A model generated the notes under the pieces. The model ran no database searches, had not been told where the DNA came from, and worked only from the letters and a program-made list of their open reading frames with translations. From Annona cherimola (taxonomy: Eukaryota; Streptophyta; Magnoliopsida; Magnoliales; Annonaceae): a DNA stretch of 64,000 nt. Position 1 is the first letter of the stretch; each line of letters begins with the position of its first letter. The translations under genes and the position numbers were made by a program. This document shows positions 1 to 9,637 of the stretch, piece after piece. Location: positions 50,583,174-50,647,173 of the forward strand of contig CM059975.1 in NCBI GenBank assembly GCA_030490835.1, read 5' to 3'.

Positions 1-465
1 CGTCCACATCTCTATGGCTGTCCACTTGCTGTCCATGCAATTCAACGTCAAACGTAGCAGCCCTTTTGTACATTTTTCACACAATTGTATCTTTTAATTA
101 ATGTACACTTAATTACCCTAGTTAGGAGCTCATTTAGGGGTCCATTTAGCATTTCAAAAAATCATTAAAAATCTCAAAAAGCAGCTTGACCGAGCATCAC
201 TCTATAACTACATGTTGCTGTCCACTTGATGGGGTCCACTTATCTTTGACTTTGTGCCATTTTCTTGCCACAAAATCAACCCCTAATCATGTCCACTAAC
301 CACCCTAGCTACCTAGGTTATTTAAATACACATTTTTCATTTTTTTTAAAATTCAAAAATATCATATAAACAACCCTTTGGATGTCCATAGGTTGCCCCA
401 TCTTCAAGCTCCTACCCAATTCACCCCTCCCCTCTTGGGTAATAGTCATAAACTCGAAACCAACA
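1..465 (+). repeat. Right end of an old Copia (C0) LTR plus undefined flank
   Basis: The last 60 bases or so match the 3' end of the younger Copia LTRs in this window (CACCCCTCCCCTCTTGGG, then CCAACA at 460-465). A primer binding site follows directly, so this is a 5' LTR end on the plus strand. Bases 1 to about 400 do not resemble the E1-E3 LTRs and carry several scattered GTCCA words. The LTR start is outside the window or unrecognisable. No gene is seen here. Confidence 0.7.
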
Positions 466-467
466 AG

Positions 468-479
468 TGGTATCAAAGC
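468..479 (+). other. Primer binding site of C0, one mismatch to iMet type
   Basis: TGGTATCAAAGC lies two bases after the LTR end. E2 has TGGTATCAGAGC at the same place, the usual complement of the initiator tRNA-Met 3' end. The leader continues to 500, where the T LTR interrupts it. Confidence 0.8.
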
Positions 480-519
480 AGGTCTTTGAGTTTAAACCAA
501 TGTAATACCCAGACCCAAG

Positions 520-2239
520 TGTTGGTCCCGAGTTAGTGGCAAAACCCAAGAGGGGAGGGGTGAATTGGGTTCTTTAAAAAATCTTTGGTAAATAAAGACT
601 TAACCCTTTGAGTAATTAATCCCCTTTTGAAAAGAGCTAGAGAGCAATAAAGATAAAGCAGTAAAAAGAGATATAACACAAGATTTATAGTGGTTCGGGC
701 AAACCTTCCCTACTCCACTCTTCCAAGCTCACACTCTGTTGTGACTTGGGTTTCACTATGTATTCCACGAATACACTTAGAGTCACCGCTCTCTTCTAGA
801 TTTCAGCTCTAGGGGGCATATACAACTAGAGCCACTTGCTCTCTTCTAGATTCTAGCTCTAGGGGGCATAAGCAACTCACATGCAAAAGTAGGTGATGAG
901 TCTCACTCCAATCACACCCTACTTTGCATATACTTGATCTTAGCTACCCAAGCTAAATCAAGATTTATACAACAAGACAATGAAATAAATGAAACTACAC
1001 TTTACAGATTTGTGTAGGCAGATTTAGCTCGAGGAAGAAGTTGTAGAAGCAGCTTTGGATGAATATTGATGAAGGCGCATGCAACTTGAAGCTTTCTTCT
1101 TCTTCCTTAGAATGTATACGAACCACTCAGAAATGGAGAAAAGCAAATAGGATTCCTTTCTAGATCTTCTTTTCTCACTTTGGACTTTGTAGAGTATATA
1201 GTAGTATCTTGTAATGTTCTTGTCTTTTTTTTTTCCACGTTCATTTGAGGGTCCTTTTATAGAGAGAAGAAAATATGAACGTTATGGAGGTGGTTGGTGC
1301 GCAATAAATGAACTTCAACGTTCGAAAATTTGACCGTTATACCCAAGTCGAAGATGGAGTCGACTTGGCTTGCGACTTGGCAACCCAAGTCGCATCTGGA
1401 GTCGACTTCGTCTGCGACTCCAGTTCTTCCAATTTCCCAAGTCTGAGTTTTAGTCGACTTGATTTCAGACTTCGACTCAAGTCGAACTTGAAGTCGACTT
1501 AGCCTGCGACTTGGCTCGGGTTTTGCTGAAGCTGCTTTGATCTTCAAGATTCGGCTTGATCTTTGCAAAGCTTTTGAGCTGTTTGAGTTCTTGCATGATA
1601 TATGTTTGTTCCTCGCTTAGTCTTGGACTCACTTGGTCTCCATAACTTGGGTGTTGCCTTATTTGAATAAGCTTGAATATTTGCCTTGGCTTGATAGACT
1701 TGATTTGAACATTGAATATGAGTCTTAGCTTTGATCTTCAAGAATCTTCATTTGTTTCCTTGTGAATGAACTTTTCATCTCATTTGGGTTTGAACAAGTT
1801 CAATATGATCCTCAAGTCGAAGTTGGAGTCGACCTTGTCTGCAACTTGACTCAAGTCGCTCCTGGAGTCGACTTCGTTTGCGACTTGGGCAGCTTCGTCC
1901 CCCAAAATCAACGCTGGACATTTTCTTTTGTTTGAAGTCGATTCTGGAGTCGACTTCGTATGCGACTTGACTTCCTAAGTCGCAAGTGGAGTCGACTTGA
2001 CCTGCGACTTCACCTGTTGCCTTTTGGGATTCATTCTCAAGTCGATTTTTGAGTCGACTTTGGGATCGACTTTACCCAAGTCGAAGTCCAAGTCGACTTG
2101 TAGATCGACTTGACCTCTTTGCTTTCCTTAAACAATTAGTAAACACATTAGTACCTTTTATATACTCAAATTAGTTCTTGTTAATCATCAAAACTCAAGT
2201 TTTGGTCAATTTTTATTGTTTTAAACATTGTTTCCAACA
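520..2239 (-). repeat. E1 3' LTR
   Basis: It runs TGTTGG...CCAACA on the plus strand. In element orientation, U3 comes first and holds ten GTCGAC palindromes in two clusters (about 2110-1810 and 1510-1340). A TATA box TATAAAA follows at 1261-1255, then R/U5 with two hairpin units around the CCCCCTAGAGC words (about 790-870). Confidence 0.95.
1255..1261 (-). promoter_or_regulatory. E1 LTR TATA box
   Basis: TATAAAA on the minus strand lies just downstream of the GTCGAC clusters. The same box is at 10373-10379 in the 5' LTR, where it would drive the genomic RNA. E2 and E3 have a TATA box at the matching place. Confidence 0.65.
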
Positions 2240-2254
2240 ATCTCCCCCTTTTTG
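2240..2254 (-). other. E1 polypurine tract
   Basis: On the minus strand CAAAAAGGGGGAGAT abuts the 3' LTR. This is the expected plus-strand primer for reverse transcription. Confidence 0.9.
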
Positions 2255-2560
2255 ATGATTGACAAAACTTCATTTGAGTTGATACCTTTCAAGCATTAAT
2301 CATGTTCATATGTCTTTTTGAAAAACAGAGCATTTGTCATATAGGTCAGAGCTTTTTGAAATTTCAACTATTATATCATTTTCAAGCAAATCATGTTGAA
2401 TACTTTATTAATCATAACATATTAAGCAAACATAACATTCATCAATAGCATATATATGTATCAAGTTTCATTTTTACAAAATGCAACACAAAACAAAAAT
2501 GAAACCTGGATACAAAACTACCCAACCCAAAATAAAATTTTACTCAACTCACCTATTCTA

Positions 2561-2574
2561 TCTCCCCCTTTTTG
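2561..2574 (-). other. Second polypurine-tract-like copy in E1
   Basis: AAAAAGGGGGAGA recurs just after the stop of the third ORF, about 320 bp upstream of the terminal tract. E2 (38556-38568) and E3 (45201-45214) have it too, always after TTGACA or TTTGACA. It may be a duplicated priming site. Bases 2255-2582 hold nothing else recognisable. Confidence 0.55.
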
Positions 2575-2582
2575 TCAAACTA

Positions 2583-4175
2583 TCAAAAATCTATCAAAAA
2601 TCGATCAACTTTTAATGATTTTGTGAATTGAAATTGAGAGATCGGATATAAGATTGGTTTGATGGGACGATTTTGGGCAGATGAGTAGATGGAGATATCA
2701 TGATCGGGAGATGCTGCTTTATGAACTGAACCCGATTCGTATGGATCGAGTTCAGGCATAGGCCTCTTCTTGTGACGTCCTGAGGCGAGGTGATATTTGA
2801 TGGTACGCAATTCCCGATCCATGTGATCTTGTCGGGAATGCATATCAGTGATAGCATTCAGCACACCGGTCACTAGGCTAGTCATCCTATCTTCTTGATG
2901 ACCCATAGCATCCAAGATCTCGTTTTTAAGGCTTTGAAGTGCAGCCATTTGATCTGAAGTAGGCGGTATGCGTTCGGGTGCAACGGATCCTTGAGGAGAA
3001 TGTGATCCGTGTGACAGAGGAGATGCAGGCCGTTCAGGCGATGCCTCGGGAGCTTGCTCCCCCTCAGCTTGTGCATTGTCCTCTTGTTCTCGGACTGGCT
3101 CGCCAAGCTTCTCCCGGATTCTATCATCCCTAAACTGCTCCAAATTGATCTTCATGCGTTGGAGCAAAGCCCTGTTGATGGCGTTTATTGTCTTCGGAAC
3201 TTCATATGGTTCCCCGTCGATGTCTACATCGCACCTTTCCAGGATCAAAGTGATCCAGGATCCATATGGTAGCACGCCCCGTGGGTTCTCCTTTTTATTT
3301 GCCAGGGCTTCAAGGAAGAGTCTAGGAAGACTGATCTTCACCTTGTTGACCAATTTCCATAAGATCACTGCTTCCTGTGGATTGAGTTGATTTCTTCCAC
3401 CTCCTTTTGGCAAGATACAGTGGGCTATTAGCAAGCGGATGACCCTGAGTCTGGGAGGAAGATCCATATAATGCAGGAATTTGGTACCTGCATGATATTT
3501 GTTACTTTTGGTCAATTCATTATAGACCGTGTCCATAGTTAGATCCTGGGGAAGCCTTTCTTCATCAAAAGGTACTTGAAGAATGTTTCCAATTCTTCTC
3601 AGGGCTTCGTCTTGATCTGTATAGTTGATACTCCCAAAATGTATTTCAGTGCCTTTGACATAAGTGCAAAACTTGGTGTCGTCCCATAAATAATAAAACT
3701 GTCTTGTGAGATCAGGATAGATCCGTTCATCGGATTTGAATAGTTGTATCCATCCTTGGAAATCCAACAACTCTTCTATGTCGAACTCATAGTCGTTGAG
3801 GAACTTGAAATCTATGATCTTAGGAATGAATACCTTTCGTTCATAGAAGTTTCTGTAAAAGCGACTATGTTGTAGCTCTGTCCTGAAATAAGTAGTGGGC
3901 ATTTTTAGAACTTGCCCCTTCTTGATAGGAATCCTTGAAGAGTAAGAGCTTTCAGGTCGACTTTCTGATCTTTGAGTTTGATCAGTTGACTGCGTTGTTG
4001 TTTGGAAACGAACCCGCCTACCCGTCGAGGTCGAGGGTTCCTCTCGTGGCCGTTTTGCAGGTGTTCTTTGCCTTCTGGGCACCTCTTCCTCAGTTGTTGA
4101 CTTTGAAGGTCTAGGCATAGGCTTTAGAGATGGTTTTGAGACTGCTTTCTTTGGAATTCTTGGTTTTGGGGCCAT
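2583..4175 (-). CDS. E1 third ORF: putative plant transposon protein-type accessory protein
   Basis: The 530-residue frame lies downstream of pol, in the place where SIRE-type elements carry an envelope-like ORF. The start at 4175 (MAPKPR) is chosen because the E3 homologue starts at the matching MAPKK; the frame itself opens further upstream. The first 100 residues are basic and rich in Pro, Ser and Thr (TPAKRPREE, GRRVRF) and look like a nuclear or nucleic-acid-binding tail. The central region has KVFIPKIIDF, LLDFQGW, YPDLTRQFYYLW and LRLLIAHCILPKGGGRNQLN, which I associate with the putative plant transposon protein domain. The C-terminal third has SP-rich linkers and a short helical stretch. 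I see no signal peptide or membrane segment, so an envelope role is not supported. The function is unknown. Confidence 0.75.
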   Translation of the reverse strand: MAPKPRIPKKAVSKPSLKPMPRPSKSTTEEEVPRRQRTPAKRPREEPSTSTGRRVRFQTTTQSTDQTQRSESRPESSYSSRIPIKKGQVLKMPTTYFRTELQHSRFYRNFYERKVFIPKIIDFKFLNDYEFDIEELLDFQGWIQLFKSDERIYPDLTRQFYYLWDDTKFCTYVKGTEIHFGSINYTDQDEALRRIGNILQVPFDEERLPQDLTMDTVYNELTKSNKYHAGTKFLHYMDLPPRLRVIRLLIAHCILPKGGGRNQLNPQEAVILWKLVNKVKISLPRLFLEALANKKENPRGVLPYGSWITLILERCDVDIDGEPYEVPKTINAINRALLQRMKINLEQFRDDRIREKLGEPVREQEDNAQAEGEQAPEASPERPASPLSHGSHSPQGSVAPERIPPTSDQMAALQSLKNEILDAMGHQEDRMTSLVTGVLNAITDMHSRQDHMDRELRTIKYHLASGRHKKRPMPELDPYESGSVHKAASPDHDISIYSSAQNRPIKPILYPISQFQFTKSLKVDRFLIDF

Positions 4176-4486
4176 TGGATTGAAGTTGTAAACTGAGAGA
4201 GAAGAAAACAGAGCTGAAGTTGTGACTTGAGAGAACTGAGAGAGAGCTGTTTTGCCGGAGAGAGAGAGAAATCTGTTGGCCGAAAACAGGTGGAGCGGCA
4301 CTTGCTAGAAAAAAATGGATTTCTACCGGACAGGAGAGGGTCGCCGGAAGGGAGAAATGGATTTCTGGAGAAAAGATATCGTCGGAGATAAAGAAGTAAT
4401 CGCAGGAGCAAGAACGAGAAATGAGGAAGAAGAGGGAAAGTGGGAAAGAAGAAGAGGAAGTCGGACGGTCGCGCGCGCGGAGTCGA

Positions 4487-4655
4487 CTTTGCCCTAGGCG
4501 AAGTCGACTTCGGTTCTCTGGAGTCGACTTCACACGTAGTGCGGAGTCGACTTTGACCCCTTTGGAGTCGACTTCGCTTTGATAGCGGAGTCGACTTCAC
4601 TTTTCCCAAGTCGACTTGGCGGAGTCGACTTGGCTCCTATGGAGTCGACTTGACT
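4487..4655 (-). repeat. GTCGAC palindrome array between E1 pol and the third ORF
   Basis: Nine GTCGAC words, mostly in GGAGTCGACTT or AAGTCGACTT context, lie within about 170 bp. The array sits upstream of the third ORF in element orientation and repeats the motif found in U3. The rest of 4176-4701 is noncoding and pyrimidine-rich on the minus strand. Confidence 0.8.
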
Positions 4656-4701
4656 CATCAGTTTACCTTTTTCAAATTTTGATTTCTTGTTTTAATTTTT
4701 C

Positions 4702-7700
4702 CTAATTTAGCTCTATCATCCCCATATCATTCCTAATCTTGTAAAATGATTCTTTAGCTAGAGGTTTGGTAAAGATATCAGCAATTTGATCCTCTGTTTT
4801 CACATATTCTAAGCATACGTCATGATTTTCAACATGTTCACGAATAAAATGATGTCTTACATCAATATGTTTGGTTCTAGAATGCAATACTGGATTTTTA
4901 GTCAAACAAATTGCACTTGTATTATCACATCTAATAGGAATATCAACATAATCAATACCATAGTCTTTCAACTGTTGTTTCATCCAAAGTAGTTGGGCAC
5001 AACAACTACCGGCGGCTATGTATTCGGCTTCCGCAGTAGATAGTGCAACACTTGTTTGTTTTCTTGAATGCCATGAAACTAGCATATGTCCAAGAAATTG
5101 ACAAGTTCCACTGGTACTTTTTCTATCTACTTTATATCCGGCAAAGTCTGCATCCGAATAGCCGATTAGATCAAAGGTTGACCCCTTTGGATACCATAGT
5201 CCAAGATTTGTAGTTTTTAACAAATATTTAAAAATTCTTTTTACAGCAAGTAGATGTGATTCTTTTGGACATGCTTGGAATCTAGAGCACATACAAACAC
5301 TAAATAGGATATCGGGTCTAGAAGCAGTTAAGTATAGCAAGGATCCTATCATGCTTCTATAAAGTGTTTGATCGATACTTTTACCATTTTCGTCCGCATC
5401 GATCTTGATTGTAGAGCTCATTGGAGTATTTGCTCCTTTGCTATTTTGCATTCCAAACTTCTTGAGCATCTCTCTGGCGTATTTGGATTGATTTAGAAAT
5501 ATCCCTTCACTTTGTTGCTTGATTTGCAGTCCAAGGAAGAAATTTAATTCTCCCATCATACTCATTTCGAATTCGCTCTGCATTATCTTAGAAAACTCTT
5601 GACAAAGTTTTTCGTCAGTAGCACCAAATATTATGTCATCAACATAAATCTGCACAATTAAAATATTTTTATTTTTATATTTAATGAACAGAGTAGTGTC
5701 TACTTTCCCCTTTTGAAACTCATGGTCAATCAAAAATTTATTCAATCTTTCATACCAAGCTCTTGGAGCTTGTTTTAGTCCATATAATGCTTTGGTCAAT
5801 TTATAGACATACTTTGATTGATTCTTTTCTCCAAAGCCAGGGGGTTGTTCAACATATACTTCTTCATTTAGATAGCCATTCAAAAATGCACTTTTTACAT
5901 CCATTTGAAACATTTTGAAATTCATGTGAGAGGCAAATGCTAGTAAAATGCGTATGGCTTCTAATCTTGCCACGGGTGCATATGATTCTTCAAAATCAAT
6001 TCCTTCTTCTTGGGAATACCCTTTGGCTACTAATCTTGCCTTGTTTCTTATTACGAGTCCGCTTTCATCTAATTTGTTCCTAAATATCCATTTAGTACCT
6101 ATGATAGTGTGATTATTTGGTCTAGGAACTAAATGCCATACATTGTTCCTTTCGAATTGGTTTAGCTCTTCTTGCATTGCAATAATCCAATGTTCATCAT
6201 TGAGAGCTTGTTCAATGGTATTTGGTTCAATTTTAGATACAAAGGCATATTGACCATAAACGTTTTGTTTTGATCTTCTAGTTTTCACTCCTTCATATAT
6301 ATTTCCAATAACTTGCTCAATTGGATGGGCATTTTTGAACTTTAAATCAGTTGGAGGTTTATAAGAATCATTACCTTCACTTACCTCTTCCTCCATGAGA
6401 TTTTCTGGCTTGAGCTCGAGTTCCTTTGGTTGTTCTTTACCTTTTGTCTCATCTGCATCACTTAGTTCATCTTCCTTTTTCGGAGTTTTGTTAATTTCAT
6501 CAAATACAACGTGTATGGATTCTTCAATAATTTGGTTTCGTTTATTGAAAACTCTATATGCTTTGCTATTTGATGAATATCCAAGAAATATAGCCTCATC
6601 ACTTTTAGCATCTAACTTTCCCAAGTTAGTTTTTCCATTATTCAAAACATAACATGTACATCCAAAAGCATGAAAATAAGAAATATTTGGTTTCCTTCCT
6701 TTCCATAGTTCATATGGGGTCTTTTTCAAGATTGCTCGAATGGTAACACGGTTCAATACATGACAAGCTGTACTTACAGCTTCACCCCAAAATTTCTTGG
6801 ATAGATTGCTCTCATTTAGCATAGTTCTAGCCATCTCTTGTATAGTTCTATTTTTCCTTTCTACTACTCCATTTTGTTGTGGAGTTCTTGGTGCAGAAAA
6901 TGTGTGGTGAATTCCTTTTTCATTGCAAAATTCCATGAATCGTTTGTTTTTGAATTCGCCACCATGATCGCTTCTTATGGTCACAATAGTACTTTGTTTT
7001 TCATTTTGCACCAAATTTACAAAAGTTGCAAACATAGAGAAGGCTTCATCTTTACTAGCTAAGAGAATTATCCATGTGAATCTTGAAAAATCATCAACTA
7101 TGACAAATACATATTTCTTTCCACCAATGGTTAGAATGTCGGATGGCCCGTATAGATCCATATGTAGTAATTCAAGTGGCTTAGTGGTGGAAATTTCCTT
7201 TTTGGTAGAGAAAGGCATCTTGGGTTGTTTTGATAATTGACATGCCTTGCAAATCTTGTCTTTGTCATATTTCAATCTTGGTAATCCTTCTACCAAACTC
7301 TTTTTCCATAGGGTTTTTATGTTTCCCATGTTTATATGTCCAAGCCTTTTATGCCAAACCCATGGATCATTATCAATGGCCATTAGACATTGACCATTCA
7401 ATTCATCAAGTGAAACCAAATATACATTTCCATGTCTTTTACCACTAAACATGATATGCTCTCCATCAAATACATTACATATAGATGATTCAAACACAAC
7501 TTTGTACCCTTTATCACATAATTGGCTAATGCTCATTAAATTGTGTTTGAGTCCTTCAACAAACAAAACATCTTCCATGCATGCATTTGAAATACTATGT
7601 ATATTTCCTTTACCTTTAATTTTACCTTTTTCATTATTGCCAAAGGCAACCATTCCATCATTACAAGGCTTAAGTTTGTGAAACAAACTTCTTTCTCCGG

Positions 7701-7764
7701 TCATATGCCTTGAGCAGCCGCTATCCATAAACCATTCATTGTTTGCCTTTGCCTTAAAACATGT
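4702..7764 (-). CDS. pol: E1 pol: protease, integrase, reverse transcriptase, RNase H
   Basis: The exon gives 1020 residues after a candidate acceptor at 7765; the frame also stays open a short way upstream into the gag overlap. In order: protease with DSGCSRHM near the N-terminus; the His/Cys zinc region of integrase ([15 protein letters not shown]); integrase core with [17 protein letters not shown] and [12 protein letters not shown] supplying the D, D and E; a linker; Copia-type RT with YVDDIIFGA; and RNase H with [16 protein letters not shown] and TKHIDVRHH. All catalytic motifs look intact and there is no internal stop. It lies in the +1 frame relative to gag and has no obvious start codon of its own, so it needs splicing or frameshifting to be made. 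Confidence 0.95.
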   Translation of the reverse strand, partial: TCFKAKANNEWFMDSGCSRHMTGERSLFHKLKPCNDGMVAFGNNEKGKIKGKGNIHSISNACMEDVLFVEGLKHNLMSISQLCDKGYKVVFESSICNVFDGEHIMFSGKRHGNVYLVSLDELNGQCLMAIDNDPWVWHKRLGHINMGNIKTLWKKSLVEGLPRLKYDKDKICKACQLSKQPKMPFSTKKEISTTKPLELLHMDLYGPSDILTIGGKKYVFVIVDDFSRFTWIILLASKDEAFSMFATFVNLVQNEKQSTIVTIRSDHGGEFKNKRFMEFCNEKGIHHTFSAPRTPQQNGVVERKNRTIQEMARTMLNESNLSKKFWGEAVSTACHVLNRVTIRAILKKTPYELWKGRKPNISYFHAFGCTCYVLNNGKTNLGKLDAKSDEAIFLGYSSNSKAYRVFNKRNQIIEESIHVVFDEINKTPKKEDELSDADETKGKEQPKELELKPENLMEEEVSEGNDSYKPPTDLKFKNAHPIEQVIGNIYEGVKTRRSKQNVYGQYAFVSKIEPNTIEQALNDEHWIIAMQEELNQFERNNVWHLVPRPNNHTIIGTKWIFRNKLDESGLVIRNKARLVAKGYSQEEGIDFEESYAPVARLEAIRILLAFASHMNFKMFQMDVKSAFLNGYLNEEVYVEQPPGFGEKNQSKYVYKLTKALYGLKQAPRAWYERLNKFLIDHEFQKGKVDTTLFIKYKNKNILIVQIYVDDIIFGATDEKLCQEFSKIMQSEFEMSMMGELNFFLGLQIKQQSEGIFLNQSKYAREMLKKFGMQNSKGANTPMSSTIKIDADENGKSIDQTLYRSMIGSLLYLTASRPDILFSVCMCSRFQACPKESHLLAVKRIFKYLLKTTNLGLWYPKGSTFDLIGYSDADFAGYKVDRKSTSGTCQFLGHMLVSWHSRKQTSVALSTAEAEYIAAGSCCAQLLWMKQQLKDYGIDYVDIPIRCDNTSAICLTKNPVLHSRTKHIDVRHHFIREHVENHDVCLEYVKTEDQIADIFTKPLAKESFYKIRNDMGMIELN

Positions 7765-8485
7765 CTGAAAAATAAGCAAATAAATCTTATCTCCTTGGTA
7801 CCCATTTTATGGGTCCATTTGGGTTAGTAATATAAATCAATTTTTGTTGTTCTAACTTTGAAAGCCCAAATCTTGTGTTTCTTGGAACCCAAACTAATTT
7901 TGCACCATGGTCATATAATTTCTTAAAATTACATTTGTAAGTTTTGTGTCCCATTTTATTGCAGAAATTACAAGCCATAGGTAATCTTGGAGTAGGCTTC
8001 CAAGTATGCAATGGTTCAAATGTTGGTCTTCTAGTCCACTTAAAATTTTTCTTTTGTGGCTTGTACATAGATGCATTTTTAGTTTGATGTTTCTCAAGTA
8101 TTTGTACATTTGATTTGCTACTTTCTCCTTGCTCAAATGTATGATACCCAAGACCTCTTTTATGTGTTTGGGAGGTCATATTCAAAAACATTTTGACACT
8201 TTCTCCTGGATTAGAGAACTTAGCTAATGATTCATTTAATGATTTGTTTTCCTTTTTCAGCAGATCATTTTCATCTTTCAATTTGTCTAATCTTTCTGCA
8301 AGTTTACCATTTACAATTATTGTTGCATCACATTGTTTTTTCTTAATTGTAAACTTGCTTCCTAATTTCTTCATCTCTTCATATAATGAATCATATGCAG
8401 TTTGTAGCTCATCTAATTCAGTACATTTGAGGCATTCTTGAAAGGAAGTAAAACTTGATTTAGAATGGGAGAGTTTGGAACTTAC
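7765..8485 (-). other. Candidate coding intron (exitron) joining E1 gag to pol
   Basis: On the minus strand the 721-bp interval starts GAG|GTAAGT inside gag and ends TTATTTTTCAG just before ACATGT of pol. It contains gag residues 369-600 and the gag stop. Its length is 1 modulo 3, so removal puts gag codon 368 in frame with pol, giving a fusion of about 1388 residues. E2 and E3 have the same borders and the same phase, and the C0 copy at 41237/41238 lacks the interval. Splicing is inferred; there are no RNA data here. Confidence 0.7.
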
Positions 8486-9589
8486 CTCTTCATCGCTTGT
8501 GCATTTTGTTGAGGTAATTCGTTCTTCTTGTTCGATTTGTGCCATGCAGCAAATTCTTGCACATTCTTTCGCCTCATTTTCGTCGGTTGAGGAATTACTC
8601 GTTGTAGATTCCTCATCGTTTACATACATGCCTCTACCTTTGTACTTTTGGAATCTTTTGTTGTTCCTTCTATCCTTTCTTTGTTCGTTTGCCTTGCTTT
8701 CTTCGGGAGTTGGACATTGAGCTTGCATATGTCCCGAACCGCCGCATCGGTAGCATTTGGTTGGTTCTTTCTTCTTCTCTTTGGGAGTTCTTTCCTTGAA
8801 GCTTCTGAAATTTTTCCCTTTCCTCACAAATTTTCTGAAGCGTTTTGTGAGAAGGGCAATCTCGTCGTCGTTTTGAGAAGAGGAGGTATCGTCAGTGTCT
8901 TGTGCGGCTTTCAAGGCGATTGCTCTTTTGCCCCTATGTTGATCTTCATTTCTTCTTTTAATTAGCTCATGTGACATGAGTGAGCTAATTAAGTCTTCAA
9001 GCTTTAAAGTGTTTAGGTCTTTGGCTTCTTCTATTGCAGTGATCTTTGGAGTCCATGATTCCGGTAGAGCTCTTAAGATCTTCATAACCTGCTCAGATTC
9101 AGAAATAGCCTTTCCAAGACCTTTTAAAGCATTAGTGATTTTTGAGAATCTAGCGAACATTTCAGAAATATTTTCTGTTTCTAGCATTCTAAAATTCTCT
9201 AGTTCTCCAATCAAAATATTTCTTCTCGTCCCTTGGACTTGAGAAGTTCCTTCATAGATAGAGGTTAGCGTATCCCATATTTCTTTGGCGGTCAAGCAAG
9301 AGGATACTCTATCATATTCAGAAGCATTAAGAGCACAAAATAAAGAGTTCATAGCTTTGGCGTTGCTCTTAACAATTCTTACTTCCTCATCGGTCCATTT
9401 GGAAGCTCTTTCATCGGTAGGCAAGGTTACTCCATCTTGGATAGCAATCCAAGAGTCCATGTCGGTAGCCATGATGAGTTGCTTCATACGAAGCTTCCAA
9501 TATCCAAAATTGTTCCCATCAAACAACGGTGGCCTTGTAAAGGATTGGCCTTCAGCAAAAGCGGGAACGGAAATAGATTGGGATGCCAT
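7787..9589 (-). CDS. gag: E1 gag, 600 residues with two zinc knuckles
   Basis: The start [11 protein letters not shown] is conserved in E2 and E3. Residues 20-250 form the plant Copia Gag region (DUF4219/UBN2-type; [20 protein letters not shown]). The first CCHC knuckle is at 279-292 ([14 protein letters not shown]). An acidic Ser-rich stretch follows (320-375), then a likely coiled coil (about 395-460) and a second CCHC knuckle at 540-553 ([14 protein letters not shown]), ending IKWVPRR. Gag packages the RNA in virus-like particles. Residues 369-600 lie in the candidate intron, so unspliced RNA would give full Gag and spliced RNA a one-knuckle Gag-Pol. Confidence 0.95.
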   Translation of the reverse strand: MASQSISVPAFAEGQSFTRPPLFDGNNFGYWKLRMKQLIMATDMDSWIAIQDGVTLPTDERASKWTDEEVRIVKSNAKAMNSLFCALNASEYDRVSSCLTAKEIWDTLTSIYEGTSQVQGTRRNILIGELENFRMLETENISEMFARFSKITNALKGLGKAISESEQVMKILRALPESWTPKITAIEEAKDLNTLKLEDLISSLMSHELIKRRNEDQHRGKRAIALKAAQDTDDTSSSQNDDEIALLTKRFRKFVRKGKNFRSFKERTPKEKKKEPTKCYRCGGSGHMQAQCPTPEESKANEQRKDRRNNKRFQKYKGRGMYVNDEESTTSNSSTDENEAKECARICCMAQIEQEERITSTKCTSDEEVSSKLSHSKSSFTSFQECLKCTELDELQTAYDSLYEEMKKLGSKFTIKKKQCDATIIVNGKLAERLDKLKDENDLLKKENKSLNESLAKFSNPGESVKMFLNMTSQTHKRGLGYHTFEQGESSKSNVQILEKHQTKNASMYKPQKKNFKWTRRPTFEPLHTWKPTPRLPMACNFCNKMGHKTYKCNFKKLYDHGAKLVWVPRNTRFGLSKLEQQKLIYITNPNGPIKWVPRR

Positions 9590-9623
9590 TTTGATAAGAT
9601 CTCTTTGGTAAACTCAAAGACCT

Positions 9624-9635
9624 GCTCTGATACCA
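9624..9635 (-). other. E1 primer binding site
   Basis: TGGTATCAGAGC on the minus strand matches the complement of the initiator tRNA-Met 3' end, two bases after the 5' LTR. Confidence 0.92.
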
Positions 9636-9637
9636 CT

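Noticed and set aside
1257..1741. Open frames inside the Copia LTRs, rich in Arg, Leu and Ser (also 10375-10859, 32104-32901, 38910-39668, 43592-44616, 52802-53826)
   Set aside because: They are by-products of the CG-containing palindrome arrays, occur in several frames at once, and overlap the U3 and leader.
2583..4175. Envelope protein for the third ORF, as suggested by its position in SIRE-type elements
   Set aside because: There is no signal peptide, transmembrane segment or Cys-rich ectodomain. The N-terminus is basic and nuclear-looking.
7787..7810. Stop-codon readthrough between gag and pol
   Set aside because: Pol is in the +1 frame, so simple readthrough cannot reach it. A +1 frameshift remains possible and is kept as the rival in the main finding.
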